Numbered from the stretch's first letter, positions 26,781-35,134 are shown. The stretch is DNA of 64,000 nucleotides from Rheinheimera sp. (GCA_003543135.1 DPJG01000006.1:1-64000); one strand, 5' to 3'. The notes: generated from the sequence alone by a model not told the origin. Program-made: numbers and translations.

Positions 26781-27044
26781 TCACTTAACAACTCTTTTCG
26801 GCCCCTCTAAAAACCACATAATAAATGTACATTTTTTACAAATAAGAACTGATGCACTTCTATTTGCCCAATCCAAATTTATAAATGTGAGGCCCGCGGT
26901 ATTTAACTGCGCTTCTCCAGTTTCAAAATGCTGATGTCCGCAATGGATGCACTTTGCGTTTACATCATTGACTGTATATTGATCAACATTTAAAGCCGCC
27001 GCAGCTCCTTTTAAACCTTTGCCTAGAGTCTTCAAAAATGACAT
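26781..27044 (-). CDS. Cassette 3: zinc-ribbon protein of unknown function
   Basis: This 87-residue protein has two CxxC knuckles (CIHCGH at about residues 32-37 and CKKC at about 69-72) that would bind one zinc ion. Between them lies a beta-rich stretch, and a basic-amphipathic N-terminal segment (SFLKTLGKGLKG) precedes them. The pattern fits a small zinc-ribbon domain that may contact nucleic acid or protein. AGAGGAG precedes the ATG. No closer relative is recognised. Confidence 0.78.
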   Translation of the reverse strand: MSFLKTLGKGLKGAAAALNVDQYTVNDVNAKCIHCGHQHFETGEAQLNTAGLTFINLDWANRSASVLICKKCTFIMWFLEGPKRVVK

Positions 27045-27059
27045 CGGTACTCCTCTAGC

Positions 27060-27140
27060 TTATAACGCTCGCCACAAACGCGAGCAACGTGTTGCGAGTC
27101 GAGAGCCCAACGGGCGCGCTTTTGATGGCGTTTGTTAGCG
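27060..27140 (-). repeat. attC2, 81 bp
   Basis: R'' CGCTAAC is at 27134-27140 and R' GTTATAA at 27060-27066, with the core GCAACACGTTGC. Confidence 0.88.
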
Positions 27141-27160
27141 CATCTGAACTCGAGCACATA

Positions 27161-28294
27161 CTAGGTAAACAAAGCCTCAAGCTCGGCTTTTTGTTCAGAG
27201 CTAAGCTCCGTTAACGTTTTCAATGCATCTTTAAGTGCAGCTTTGGCATCTTCTGCCATTTTGAAATATAAGTAAGCTTTAATTAAGGCTGTATGCGCAC
27301 CTAAAGAATGAGGATAATTTGCTCGATTCCATATAAGTAATGCCAACGCATCTTCTTGCCGGTTTAAATATTGTAACCACGCAGCGTAACCGTTAGCTTT
27401 ATCTTGCGGGATTATGAGCTCTGTTTTGAGAAGTTTCGAGCGACTAGCAAATTTTGCCTGCAAATCAGCCAAGGTTTTTGGCTCACCCTCTGGAATAGGC
27501 CATTCGGAAAACAGATATTTTAATGCGGCATACTGCCCTTGTAGTACGGTCGTATTGTGCGTTTCATGGCTAAAAGTCTGTGATGCGACAGTCAACTTGT
27601 CAGATGGATAACGTGCTAACAAATCAACAAACCCTTGATACGGCTGTGTCATGGTTGTTTCTTCATTAGCTATCGATACATACAAGCGCCCTTGTAACTG
27701 ATCGCTTTTTAAAGCCTGCTCAGCTAATCCAAGCAATTGCTGGTTATTCCAATATAAAGATGGGCTGATGGCGATAACATCATTAAACAAGCCGGGTCGT
27801 TTCACCAATGCATTAATAGCAAACTGACCACCATGAGACGTGCCGGACAGCATTTGATAGTCCAAAGTACGGTAATTCTGTTTCACAAAAGGGATAACTT
27901 CTTTCTCGACAAAAGCTAGAAATCTATCTGCATTTTCCAGTTGATTAGGGTTTTGCTTCTCAAAAGGGGTTACAGTCAGGTCTCTGGCACGTGTTTCAGG
28001 CGGGTTAACAATGCCGACAACAATCATTGCCGGCATCTGCTCAAATTTTGCTAAATAATCTATTGTGCCAGCGGTATGTGGCCCCTGAATATCGCCATCG
28101 GTCAGGTATAGTACTGGGTAACGGTCCTGACTATTTTGATAGCCAGCGGGCAGGTAAATCACCATGTTACGCTTTTCGCCAAGTACATCACTATCAATCA
28201 TCTGCTCTTTCAATACAGGCAGGCTCGCGGCAGCCCAGCTATTCCAGTGGCTTCCGATGACAAGTAGCAGTAATCCATAAACTATTTTTTTCAC
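27161..28294 (-). CDS. Cassette 2: secreted esterase with C-terminal helical repeats
   Basis: This 377-residue protein has a signal peptide (about residues 1-22) and a putative-esterase (PF00756-type) alpha/beta domain. It has the YPVLYLTDGD strand (about 58-67), nucleophile GTSHGGQ (Ser about 152), an acid candidate in ANEET and a His in FSHETHNT (about 244-249). The last 90 residues form TPR-like helices. Relatives include siderophore esterases of the IroE/BesA type, so ferric-siderophore hydrolysis is possible but unproven. It is the longest cassette gene here. It starts at GTG 28294 with AAGGAAG upstream; the N-terminus fits export to the periplasm. Confidence 0.85.
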   Translation of the reverse strand: MKKIVYGLLLLVIGSHWNSWAAASLPVLKEQMIDSDVLGEKRNMVIYLPAGYQNSQDRYPVLYLTDGDIQGPHTAGTIDYLAKFEQMPAMIVVGIVNPPETRARDLTVTPFEKQNPNQLENADRFLAFVEKEVIPFVKQNYRTLDYQMLSGTSHGGQFAINALVKRPGLFNDVIAISPSLYWNNQQLLGLAEQALKSDQLQGRLYVSIANEETTMTQPYQGFVDLLARYPSDKLTVASQTFSHETHNTTVLQGQYAALKYLFSEWPIPEGEPKTLADLQAKFASRSKLLKTELIIPQDKANGYAAWLQYLNRQEDALALLIWNRANYPHSLGAHTALIKAYLYFKMAEDAKAALKDALKTLTELSSEQKAELEALFT

Positions 28295-28347
28295 TGTTCT
28301 TCCTTAAATTTGAGAATACTAACCTTCACTAAGGTGGACATTTTTAA

Positions 28348-28425
28348 CGCTAACGTCCCGCGCATGCGCGCGAACATGTGAGCGTCGCAGCAGCCGCAGG
28401 CTGCATATGACGCGGCTTGTTATGT
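28348..28425 (-). repeat. attC1, 78 bp
   Basis: R'' ACATAAC (28419-28425) begins right after the stop codon of cassette 1, and R' GTTAGCG lies at 28348-28354. The arms GCCGCGTC/GACGCTC and the inner GCAGCC/GGCTGC stems give the bulged hairpin recognised by the integrase. Confidence 0.88.
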
Positions 28426-28761
28426 TTAACTAAACAACTTTGAATAACTGGCACGTTCGATATCCATAACTTCAACGGTTAAAGAGCAATTTTTAAGCTC
28501 AAGCTTCTGAAGTTGAGCTAATACTGATTTTGATAGTACTTGCTTTTGTTCAACAGTTCGGCCCGACAGTATTTTCAAAGTTACATGGATAAAATCTGTT
28601 TTTTCCGGCCCGGTTAAATAACTGTGGTAAATAATTGCTCTTACTTTGATATCACTACCATCAATTTCGAATAGCTCTGATTCCATAGCACCTGAAAATA
28701 CGAGCGGTAATATCAATTCACTGTTCAGTGATTCCGAATGTTCAACTATGCAATGTGGCAC
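28426..28761 (-). CDS. Cassette 1: 5-carboxymethyl-2-hydroxymuconate isomerase-like tautomerase
   Basis: This 111-residue protein begins Met-Pro-His-Cys-Ile-Val-Glu, the start typical of the CHMI (HpaF/HpcD) branch of the tautomerase superfamily, in which Pro1 is the catalytic base after Met removal. The central FIHVTLKILSGRTVEQKQ also matches CHMI. The E. coli enzyme acts in homoprotocatechuate breakdown; no such pathway genes are near, so the substrate is uncertain. It starts with GTG at 28761 (GGAG upstream). As the first cassette it is the most likely to be expressed. Confidence 0.83.
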   Translation of the reverse strand: MPHCIVEHSESLNSELILPLVFSGAMESELFEIDGSDIKVRAIIYHSYLTGPEKTDFIHVTLKILSGRTVEQKQVLSKSVLAQLQKLELKNCSLTVEVMDIERASYSKLFS

Positions 28762-29003
28762 GTACTACTCCAAAACATAACAATTTAATAGAAGGCGAAG
28801 CGCCCGCAAGACGAACATTTTTCTGCCTTTTTTCATGATTTTTACTCATGCCAAACTAGCGCTTATGTAACTCTATTTCAACATTTTTTTCTTAAATCAC
28901 TAAAATTATGGCCGACAAAATCTATACAGAAGCTATGCAAGTTGGTGGATTTTTTACTCATACCGAACCACTGTTTATTTAAACAGCTATTCGGGTGCAA
29001 AAA
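28762..29003. promoter_or_regulatory. attI region and divergent promoter of intI and the cassette array
   Basis: The 242 bp between cassette 1 and intI hold the attI-cassette junction (minus-strand G^TTATGT, 28775-28781), a direct repeat of GATTTTTACTCATGCC (28837-28852) and GATTTTTTACTCATACC (28948-28964), and a LexA box next to intI. I could not identify a convincing cassette promoter (Pc) with both elements. Confidence 0.75.
28971..28986 (+). promoter_or_regulatory. LexA (SOS) box in the intI promoter
   Basis: CTGTTTATTTAAACAG is a perfect CTGT-N8-ACAG palindrome with an AT-rich centre, 17 bp before the intI ATG. LexA binding here would hold the integrase silent until DNA damage, as known for intI1 and Vibrio intIA. 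Confidence 0.9.
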
Positions 29004-29975
29004 ATGGCCTCACCTTTTTTAGATTACGTCAGGGAGTTTATGGTGTCGCGGCGTTATGCCAAACGCACTGTTGACACCTATGTGTATTGGATCAGGTTTT
29101 ATATTTTGTTTCACCATAAACGCCATCCGAATCAGTTGTCTGATGCCGAGGTAGAGCAATTTTTGTCTTACCTTGCCAATCAACGGACTGTAGCCGTCAA
29201 AACTCAGGCCACCGCTTTGAATGCACTGAGTTTTTTATATCGCCATATTATTTTACGTCCGCTGTCGCTAAACCTTAATTTTAATAAGGCGCGCGTGCCA
29301 CAAAAACTCCCTGTGGTTCTTACCCGCATTGAGGTTCAGCAGCTGCTGGCTTTAATTGATCCCAAATACAAACTACTGGCACAGCTAATGTATGGCAGTG
29401 GTTTGCGCCTGATGGAGGCTGTAAGGCTGCGGGTGAAAGATATAGATTTTGATTATTTATCTGTGATGGTCTGGCAAGGCAAAGGCAATAAAAACCGTAG
29501 GGTTACGCTGGCTCCGGAGCTGGTCCCCGCTTTAAATTTACAGATCGAGCATGTACAACAATATTTTCAGGTAGATTTGCATAACCCGGCATATGCCGGT
29601 GTCTGGTTACCTTTTGCGTTAGCGCGCAAATATCCGGCCGCGCCAAAAGAAATCGGTTGGCACTATTTATTTCCGTCTGGTGTTCTTAGCCAGGATCCTG
29701 AATCAAAGTTGATACGCCGGCATCATTTAGACGAAACCACAGTTCGCCGGGCGATAAAAATGGCAGCTCAAAGGGCAAAAATTCAGAAGAATGTGACCTG
29801 CCATACGTTACGACATTCTTTCGCTACACATCTGTTGGAAGCAGGAGTAGACATCCGCACAGTGCAGGAACAACTGGGACATAGTGATGTAAAAACCACC
29901 CAAATTTATACCCATGTGCTGCAACGTGGTGGCAATGCAGTCAAAAGCCCTTTGTCGTTATTGTTGCAGTCTTAA
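29004..29975 (+). CDS. intI: Integron integrase IntI (tyrosine recombinase)
   Basis: This 323-residue tyrosine recombinase inserts and excises gene cassettes at attI and attC. An N-terminal SAM-like domain (residues 1-85) is followed by the catalytic domain with Arg in YGSGLRLMEA (about 134), the His-x-x-Arg of CHTLRHSFATH (about 267-270), LGHS and the nucleophilic Tyr in TTQIYTHV (about 302). The insert LARKYPAAPKEIGWHYLFPS before the HxxR box is diagnostic of IntI and absent from phage integrases. ATG 29004 is taken; GTG 28995 is possible. The gene is intact and runs opposite to the cassettes. Confidence 0.96.
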   Translation: MASPFLDYVREFMVSRRYAKRTVDTYVYWIRFYILFHHKRHPNQLSDAEVEQFLSYLANQRTVAVKTQATALNALSFLYRHIILRPLSLNLNFNKARVPQKLPVVLTRIEVQQLLALIDPKYKLLAQLMYGSGLRLMEAVRLRVKDIDFDYLSVMVWQGKGNKNRRVTLAPELVPALNLQIEHVQQYFQVDLHNPAYAGVWLPFALARKYPAAPKEIGWHYLFPSGVLSQDPESKLIRRHHLDETTVRRAIKMAAQRAKIQKNVTCHTLRHSFATHLLEAGVDIRTVQEQLGHSDVKTTQIYTHVLQRGGNAVKSPLSLLLQS

Positions 29976-30384
29976 ACTTTATCTATCCAAGCTTTCAGAG
30001 CGCCATCAGCTGCCAAAAAATCCCCCCCCGTTTAGCGAGCAGTTGTTTTGGCCGGTTTTGAGGTTTTAAGACGCCAACTGTTTGAGACGACTGACGCTAG
30101 CAGCCGTCGAGTTTTGGCGGCGCCTCAAAAGCGAGTCAAAACAACGGGCTTTCGAGCGATCTCGGGGTCGTTTTTTGCGTCACTTTTTGTCGATACAAAA
30201 GTGACTCGCCCGCGGAGGCGAGTCTCCGCTGCTACAGCCCCTCAGCTGCAAGCTGAAATTAAAAGATGCTGCATCGACTTGATCAGCTGCAATAATGCAG
30301 TCGCATGCACGTTACCACAGTTACAAGTTATTCTTCAGCAACAGAGGTTAGTTGCAGCATTAACAACAGATGCTGAGCTGCCGC
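29976..30384. other. Intergenic region after intI
   Basis: This 409-bp stretch between intI and the cyclase has no supported gene. It contains a run of eight C residues (30022-30029) and two adjacent hairpins (30179-30224). A rightward open frame crosses it and the end of the cyclase gene but shows no domain, is rich in low-complexity residues, and lacks a ribosome-binding site. Confidence 0.55.
30179..30224. repeat. Twin adjacent palindromes (REP-like element)
   Basis: GTCACTTTT/AAAAGTGAC (30179-30205) is followed at once by GACTCGCC/GGCGAGTC (30203-30224); the two stems share bases. Elements with this layout recur between genes in many gammaproteobacteria. Confidence 0.75.
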
Positions 30385-31875
30385 TCAAGCAGAAGCCCCT
30401 GCCGCCAGCACTGCAACCTGATCCCGCCCCTGCACTTTCGCCTGATATAACGCCTTATCAGCACGGTGGAATACAGTGGCGTAATCTTCGCCGGCTTGCC
30501 ATTCAGTCACCCCAAAACTGGCGGTGAGGTGTTGATCCTGAGTAAAAGCGGCCTGGCGTAATTGCCGGGCAATACGTTCGGCAATCAGCTGACTCAACGC
30601 CAGTGGCGTGTCGGGCAACACCACCACAAATTCGTCGCCACCATAACGGGCCAGCAAATCAGACGGCCTTAAACACTGTTGTGCGGTTTGACACACCAAT
30701 AACAGCGCCTGATCGCCCAGCTGATGGCCGTATACATCGTTAATATTTTTAAAATGGTCTACATCAAAAACCATCAGCGACAAAGGCTGTTGCACCCTTT
30801 GTGCCCTTGCAATGCTAATACTGGCTTGTTGTTCTAACCATTCACGGTTGGCCACCCGGGTCACTTTGTCGGTAAAGGCCATGCGGCGCAGTCTGGTATT
30901 GTCTTCAATTAAAGTGGGCAGTGCCATGGCAAATAAGGTGTTGGCAGCAATCACGTTAATGGCAAACTGATACACCATTACAAACTCAAATAAATCAAAT
31001 ACATGCACCCAAAACGCGATTAAAAAGCTAGAGAGCGCCAGATTCAGCACATTGAGCCGGGCACTTTCGGTGCAGGCCAGCCACATTTGTGGGATCACCA
31101 GGAAAAAGATGGCAAAAGCGCTGTTGTCGGTATGGAATAACTGCGCCAGCATCATAGCGCAGGTGAGCAGCAGCAGGTTCAGCAGCAATTTGGCAAATAA
31201 CGGCCGGCTCCACTGAATTTTTTGCAGGTCCAGCATGTCGTGCAACCGGCGCAGTGCACTGCGGTGAAACATACTGAGCAGCATAATAAAAAATGGCGCC
31301 AGCACTATCACACCGGCCATATCGCCTATCCAGAATGGCAGCCAGGTGCTCAGCACAGCATCGGCAGGCAACATCTGACACCACACCAGCTGTGTGATCA
31401 CAGCAGCAGCGGCAGCTAAAGAACTCAGTGCCGCAATCAGCAGAAAAATAATAATAAGCTTAGGTAAGTGACGCTGCCCCTGCTGCAACAACAGCCGCAG
31501 CAGCCAGGCCCCCAGGCCATAAGGTAACAAGTGCGCCACGGCAAATAAAATGCCGGCGCGGATGGTTTCGGCGCCATCAAGCGGCAATTGATAATGCTGC
31601 ACCGTCCACAGCGTCATCAGCACAGCACCAATGCCGAGCGCCGGTACAGCGGCCAGACCAAACAACAATAAAGCAGCAAAACTTAAGCCTGAAGCCGGAA
31701 ACCAGACACTGGCATGTTCGGTATATTCCACCAGCCGGCCAAGCTGCCACACCAATAACCACAACAACAGCAATAACAGCTGCAGGCAGCATTTTGCCAG
31801 CCAGTGATCCTGCCTGAGCCAGTCAAGCCAGGGCGCCGTGCTGCTTTGATGTGATAACAGTGGAAAATTGCTCAT
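30385..31875 (-). CDS. MASE1-GGDEF diguanylate cyclase
   Basis: This 496-residue inner-membrane enzyme makes cyclic di-GMP from two GTP. The N-terminal MASE1 sensor has about eight hydrophobic helices (residues 25-310, with ASVWFPASGLSFA and WIGDMAGVIVLAPF). The GGDEF domain follows (about 325-490) with the active site RYGGDEFVVVLP. The inhibitory I-site RPSD lies exactly five residues before GGDEF, so product feedback is expected. No EAL domain is present. It follows the response regulator gene on the same strand, after 158 bp. Confidence 0.93.
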   Translation of the reverse strand: MSNFPLLSHQSSTAPWLDWLRQDHWLAKCCLQLLLLLLWLLVWQLGRLVEYTEHASVWFPASGLSFAALLLFGLAAVPALGIGAVLMTLWTVQHYQLPLDGAETIRAGILFAVAHLLPYGLGAWLLRLLLQQGQRHLPKLIIIFLLIAALSSLAAAAAVITQLVWCQMLPADAVLSTWLPFWIGDMAGVIVLAPFFIMLLSMFHRSALRRLHDMLDLQKIQWSRPLFAKLLLNLLLLTCAMMLAQLFHTDNSAFAIFFLVIPQMWLACTESARLNVLNLALSSFLIAFWVHVFDLFEFVMVYQFAINVIAANTLFAMALPTLIEDNTRLRRMAFTDKVTRVANREWLEQQASISIARAQRVQQPLSLMVFDVDHFKNINDVYGHQLGDQALLLVCQTAQQCLRPSDLLARYGGDEFVVVLPDTPLALSQLIAERIARQLRQAAFTQDQHLTASFGVTEWQAGEDYATVFHRADKALYQAKVQGRDQVAVLAAGASA

Positions 31876-32033
31876 GGGGCGGTACTACCTGCAATCCTGG
31901 GTTAAATAGCCAGACTTTAACCCTTATCTGCTGCCTGAAACTGATTTCACCAGCATATCAGCTCAAATGCCGTTGGCGAGTACTTTTTATTGCCCGTACA
32001 TCAAGGCAGCAGACAGGCCTGCAAGCGGCAGGC

Positions 32034-32681
32034 TTAAAGATTATCCGGCAGTTTGAGTTTTTCAAACATAATGCCGGCCAGGGTGCGGTTATTCACCTCC
32101 AGCTTGCGCAAAATGGCGGAAACATGTTGTTTGACTGTGGTTTCCTGCACATTCATTTCATAGGCAATTTGTTTATTCAGCAAGCCATCGGCAATCATTT
32201 TTAATACCCGAAATTGCTGTGGTGTCAGTTGTTCCAGCGCACTGGCAAATTGCTGGTCAATTAAATCGGGTGCTTGCGAAACTGATGCACCAAGCTCAGC
32301 CGGCAACCAACGCTCGCCTGCCAGCACAGCGCTCACGGCTTCAGACAACACTTCCAAAGGCGCCGATTTAGGCAAATAAGCGGCAGCGCCTAATTGCAGC
32401 GCCTGTTTAATCACTGCCGGCTCTTCAATGGCCGACACCATCAACACGCTGATATCGGGGTATTCGGTGCGAAGCGCAGTTAAAGCGGCAAAACCTTCAG
32501 CGTCTGGCAGCTTTAAATCCAGTAAAATCAGTTGGGTATCGGGGTAAGAACGAAGTAAAGGCCAAAGCTGCGCCATGCTGTGCGCCTGAAACAGCTCCGC
32601 CTGCGGGCCTAAAATAGCCTGCAGCGCCTGCGACAGCGCAACACGAAATAACGGGTGGTCATCGGCAATAATGGCAATCAT
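32034..32681 (-). CDS. NarL/FixJ family response regulator
   Basis: This 215-residue two-domain regulator has an N-terminal receiver with the acidic pair near residue 8 (IADDHPLFR), phospho-Asp in LILLDLKLPD (about residue 55) and Lys in YLPKSAP (about 105). A LuxR-type DNA-binding helix-turn-helix occupies residues 145-205 (LTPQQFRVLKMIADGLLNKQIA). No histidine kinase is adjacent. It lies between a TonB receptor and the cyclase gene, all transcribed leftward, and could control either. Confidence 0.92.
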   Translation of the reverse strand: MIAIIADDHPLFRVALSQALQAILGPQAELFQAHSMAQLWPLLRSYPDTQLILLDLKLPDAEGFAALTALRTEYPDISVLMVSAIEEPAVIKQALQLGAAAYLPKSAPLEVLSEAVSAVLAGERWLPAELGASVSQAPDLIDQQFASALEQLTPQQFRVLKMIADGLLNKQIAYEMNVQETTVKQHVSAILRKLEVNNRTLAGIMFEKLKLPDNL

Positions 32682-32753
32682 ACAAAACCGTAGTTAACAC
32701 AAGCAGAAGTCGATGATGAACCGGGGCGAACGCCCCGGCAACATCTTTTCGCA

Positions 32754-34985
32754 TCAGAACCGGTAACCAACAGTCAGACTGACAGTTCTCGGGTCGTTGT
32801 AATAAGCGGTAATGGTTTGTTCACCGGCCAGCAGCGGGAAGTTATAACCGGCAATACGCACCTGTTTATTGCCTAAGTTACGGCCCTGCAACGACAGATC
32901 CCAATGACCGTCCGGTGCATACCAGGTGGCTCCGGCGTTCAGCAGGGTATAACCGCCGCTGTCCAGCACTGAAGGCAGTTCAAAAATCTGCGTTTCACTG
33001 CGATGCGCCAGGTTAGCGTTAAGCACCAGCTCCCCCCCCATCATAGCTACCGTATATTTTGTGCCTAAAGTTGCGGTCAGCTCTGGTGTATTGGCAAAAG
33101 ACCACAGATTTGACACGTCGGTGCTGGTTTTACTGGCCGCGTCATAAAAAATCACTTCATTAAATTTGGCGTCGGTATAACCCACAATCAGGTTAAATTG
33201 CAGTGCATCAGTGGCAACAGCAGTGGCTTCCAGTTCAATACCGTTAATGTCGGCACTGGCGGCATTTAATACCTGAGAGGCCACGTTATTGCCTACAGCA
33301 CGTTGCACCGTGACCTGCATATCGTCATAAGCGGCAGCAAATACCGCAGCATTTAAACGCAGCCGGCGCTCCAGCCACTCACTTTTAATACCAAGCTCAA
33401 AGGTATCCACAGTTTCAGGCTGATAAGGCTCGTCAGCACTTGGGTTTAACGACTTCACAGCGCGCATATCAAAACCGCCGGATTTAAAACCGTCGGTGTA
33501 ACTGCCGTAGACCATCAGGTCGTCATTGGCCTGATATTCAAAGCCAACACGGGGTGAAAAATGGTTAAAGCTGGCGCTTTTATCAAAGTCGGTTTGTACC
33601 TGCAGTGGTGTCCCCCCCTGTACCCGCGGCAGTTTGTAACCCAGATACATATAACGGTATACCTGAGCGTCTTTGTCATCTTCGGTATAACGGCCACCTA
33701 AGGTGAATGACCATTTTTCATCATACTGATAAGTGCCCTGGGCATAAGCGGCCATTGAGTCGGTGTCCACACAACCACCGTTTTCCACTGTCACACCTGC
33801 GCCTGCCACTATCACAGTGCCAAAAGCACCACAGGCTTCACCGTTAAATTTATACAGGCCAGAGGCAAACTTCAGATTGCCGCTGTTATATAAAAACTGC
33901 AGCTCGTGTGATGTTTGTTCGTCTTCATAAAAGGCCGGTACGTCCAAAGATGGCAAACGGGTGGAGTCAAAGTCGATATTGGTATCGGTCACCCCTTCAC
34001 GGCGCGCAGACACAGCTTTGATGGTCCAGTCATTATTGACATCCCAGGCCATAGTCAGCGACTGACCACTGGTTTCTACCGAGTTATCCACCGGCATACT
34101 GGTGTTAGAGTCGTACACATTATCCGGTGGTGTTTCTTTGGTCAGCAGGCTTGGGGTTAAACGATGGCCGCCTTTGCTGTTGGAATCATCCCGGGTTTCA
34201 TCAGCGGCAAAACTAAAACGTAAGTTGTCAGTGGCCTGATATTGCAGGCTTAAGCGGCCTGTTGTGATGTCTTTGTTGTAGTTTTCATCACCGGTGTTGA
34301 GGTAAGTACCAAAACCGTCACGGTTGAGCACGGCACCTGCTGCACCAATAAATAACTTGTCGGTTAAAGCAGTTTGGCCCGACAGTTTCAGGTCTTTCTG
34401 GCCGTAGTTGCCAACGGTGCCACGCACGGCAAATTCGTTGTCACCCGACAGCGCTTTGGTCACGTATTTTACCGCGCCACCTATGGTATTACGGCCATAT
34501 AAAGTGCCTTGTGGGCCGCGTAATACTTCAATACGTTCCACATCATAAATATCTAAAGCCGCACCCTGTGGCCGCGCCATATACACGTCATCAATGTAAA
34601 TACCCACACCAGGTTCAAAACCCCAAAGTGGGTCCTGCTGGCCAATACCGCGGATATAAGCCGTTAAAGTGCTGTTGGTACCACGCGACACCTGCATTGT
34701 GGTGTTGGGCGAATATTGCTGCACTGTGGTGATGTTTTCGATACCCCGTTGTTTTAAATCTTCAGCACCAATAGAAGTTACAGCGACCGGCACCGACTGC
34801 AGGTTTTCTGCAGTACGCCGTGCCGTAACCTGAATCACCTCTAACGCTGCTTCTTCTTTTTTGGCAGCGTCATCGGTTTGTTGTTGAGCTGTGGCGGGTA
34901 ATACAGCACCAAACAAAACACTACTGACGGCCAGCGCCAGCATATTAGGTTGGAAAAGACGGGTTGTTTTATTGTTGTGAGCCAT
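32754..34985 (-). CDS. TonB-dependent receptor
   Basis: This 743-residue outer-membrane receptor starts after an AGGAGAA ribosome-binding site at 34985; a longer frame has none. A signal peptide (cleavage about residue 34, ATA-Q) is followed by a TonB box (EVIQVTARR), a plug with PVAVTSIGAEDL and IYIDDVYMARPQGAAL, the RGPQGTLYGRNTIGGAV region, and a barrel ending in VSLTVGYRF. The sequence is of the broad FecA/CirA-like group that handles carbohydrates, vitamins or metal complexes; the substrate is not predictable. It is divergent from the GntP permease. No Fur-like box was seen. Confidence 0.92.
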   Translation of the reverse strand: MAHNNKTTRLFQPNMLALAVSSVLFGAVLPATAQQQTDDAAKKEEAALEVIQVTARRTAENLQSVPVAVTSIGAEDLKQRGIENITTVQQYSPNTTMQVSRGTNSTLTAYIRGIGQQDPLWGFEPGVGIYIDDVYMARPQGAALDIYDVERIEVLRGPQGTLYGRNTIGGAVKYVTKALSGDNEFAVRGTVGNYGQKDLKLSGQTALTDKLFIGAAGAVLNRDGFGTYLNTGDENYNKDITTGRLSLQYQATDNLRFSFAADETRDDSNSKGGHRLTPSLLTKETPPDNVYDSNTSMPVDNSVETSGQSLTMAWDVNNDWTIKAVSARREGVTDTNIDFDSTRLPSLDVPAFYEDEQTSHELQFLYNSGNLKFASGLYKFNGEACGAFGTVIVAGAGVTVENGGCVDTDSMAAYAQGTYQYDEKWSFTLGGRYTEDDKDAQVYRYMYLGYKLPRVQGGTPLQVQTDFDKSASFNHFSPRVGFEYQANDDLMVYGSYTDGFKSGGFDMRAVKSLNPSADEPYQPETVDTFELGIKSEWLERRLRLNAAVFAAAYDDMQVTVQRAVGNNVASQVLNAASADINGIELEATAVATDALQFNLIVGYTDAKFNEVIFYDAASKTSTDVSNLWSFANTPELTATLGTKYTVAMMGGELVLNANLAHRSETQIFELPSVLDSGGYTLLNAGATWYAPDGHWDLSLQGRNLGNKQVRIAGYNFPLLAGEQTITAYYNDPRTVSLTVGYRF

Positions 34986-35134
34986 CTGGCTTCTCCTGCT
35001 GATCAATCGGTTATCTGTGTTTTAGTTTTTTCTACTCTAGGCCGATTTGACCAAATGTTAATCTGTACCTTAGTACTATAGAGATGTGATAACGGATAGA
35101 TCAGACTGCAAAAAAAACCGATAAGGATTTGTTT

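Larger units (their letters stand above)
23822..29975. mobile_element. Chromosomal integron: intI, attI and about nine leftward gene cassettes
   Basis: The element consists of an intact integron integrase on the + strand and an attI junction at 28775-28781. A run of short minus-strand genes follows, each ending in an attC site. Each cassette's first seven bases (after G^TT) are mirrored by the R'' box of its own attC for cassettes 1-6, exactly as expected if they were captured as circles: TTATGT/ACATAAC, TTAGCG/CGCTAAC, TTATAA/TTATAAC, TTATGT/ACATAAC, TTAGGC/GCCTAAC, TTATAT/ATATAAC. The distal cassettes (8 onward) have lost or degraded sites. Organisation and size fit a sedentary chromosomal integron. 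Confidence 0.93.

Noticed and set aside
24353-28425. Spaced repeats looked at as a CRISPR array
   Set aside because: Spacing is irregular, units fold as attC sites and genes lie between them; no cas genes.
28762-29003. Cassette promoter Pc (TTGAAA with TAGTTT, minus strand)
   Set aside because: The -10 matches only half of the consensus, so it was not called.
29004-29975. Phage or ICE integrase with a prophage
   Set aside because: The IntI-specific insert before the HxxR box and adjacent attC array identify an integron; no phage genes are present.
30048-30527. Rightward 159-codon frame after intI
   Set aside because: Runs through palindromes and into the 3' end of the cyclase gene on the other strand, with no domain or start signal.
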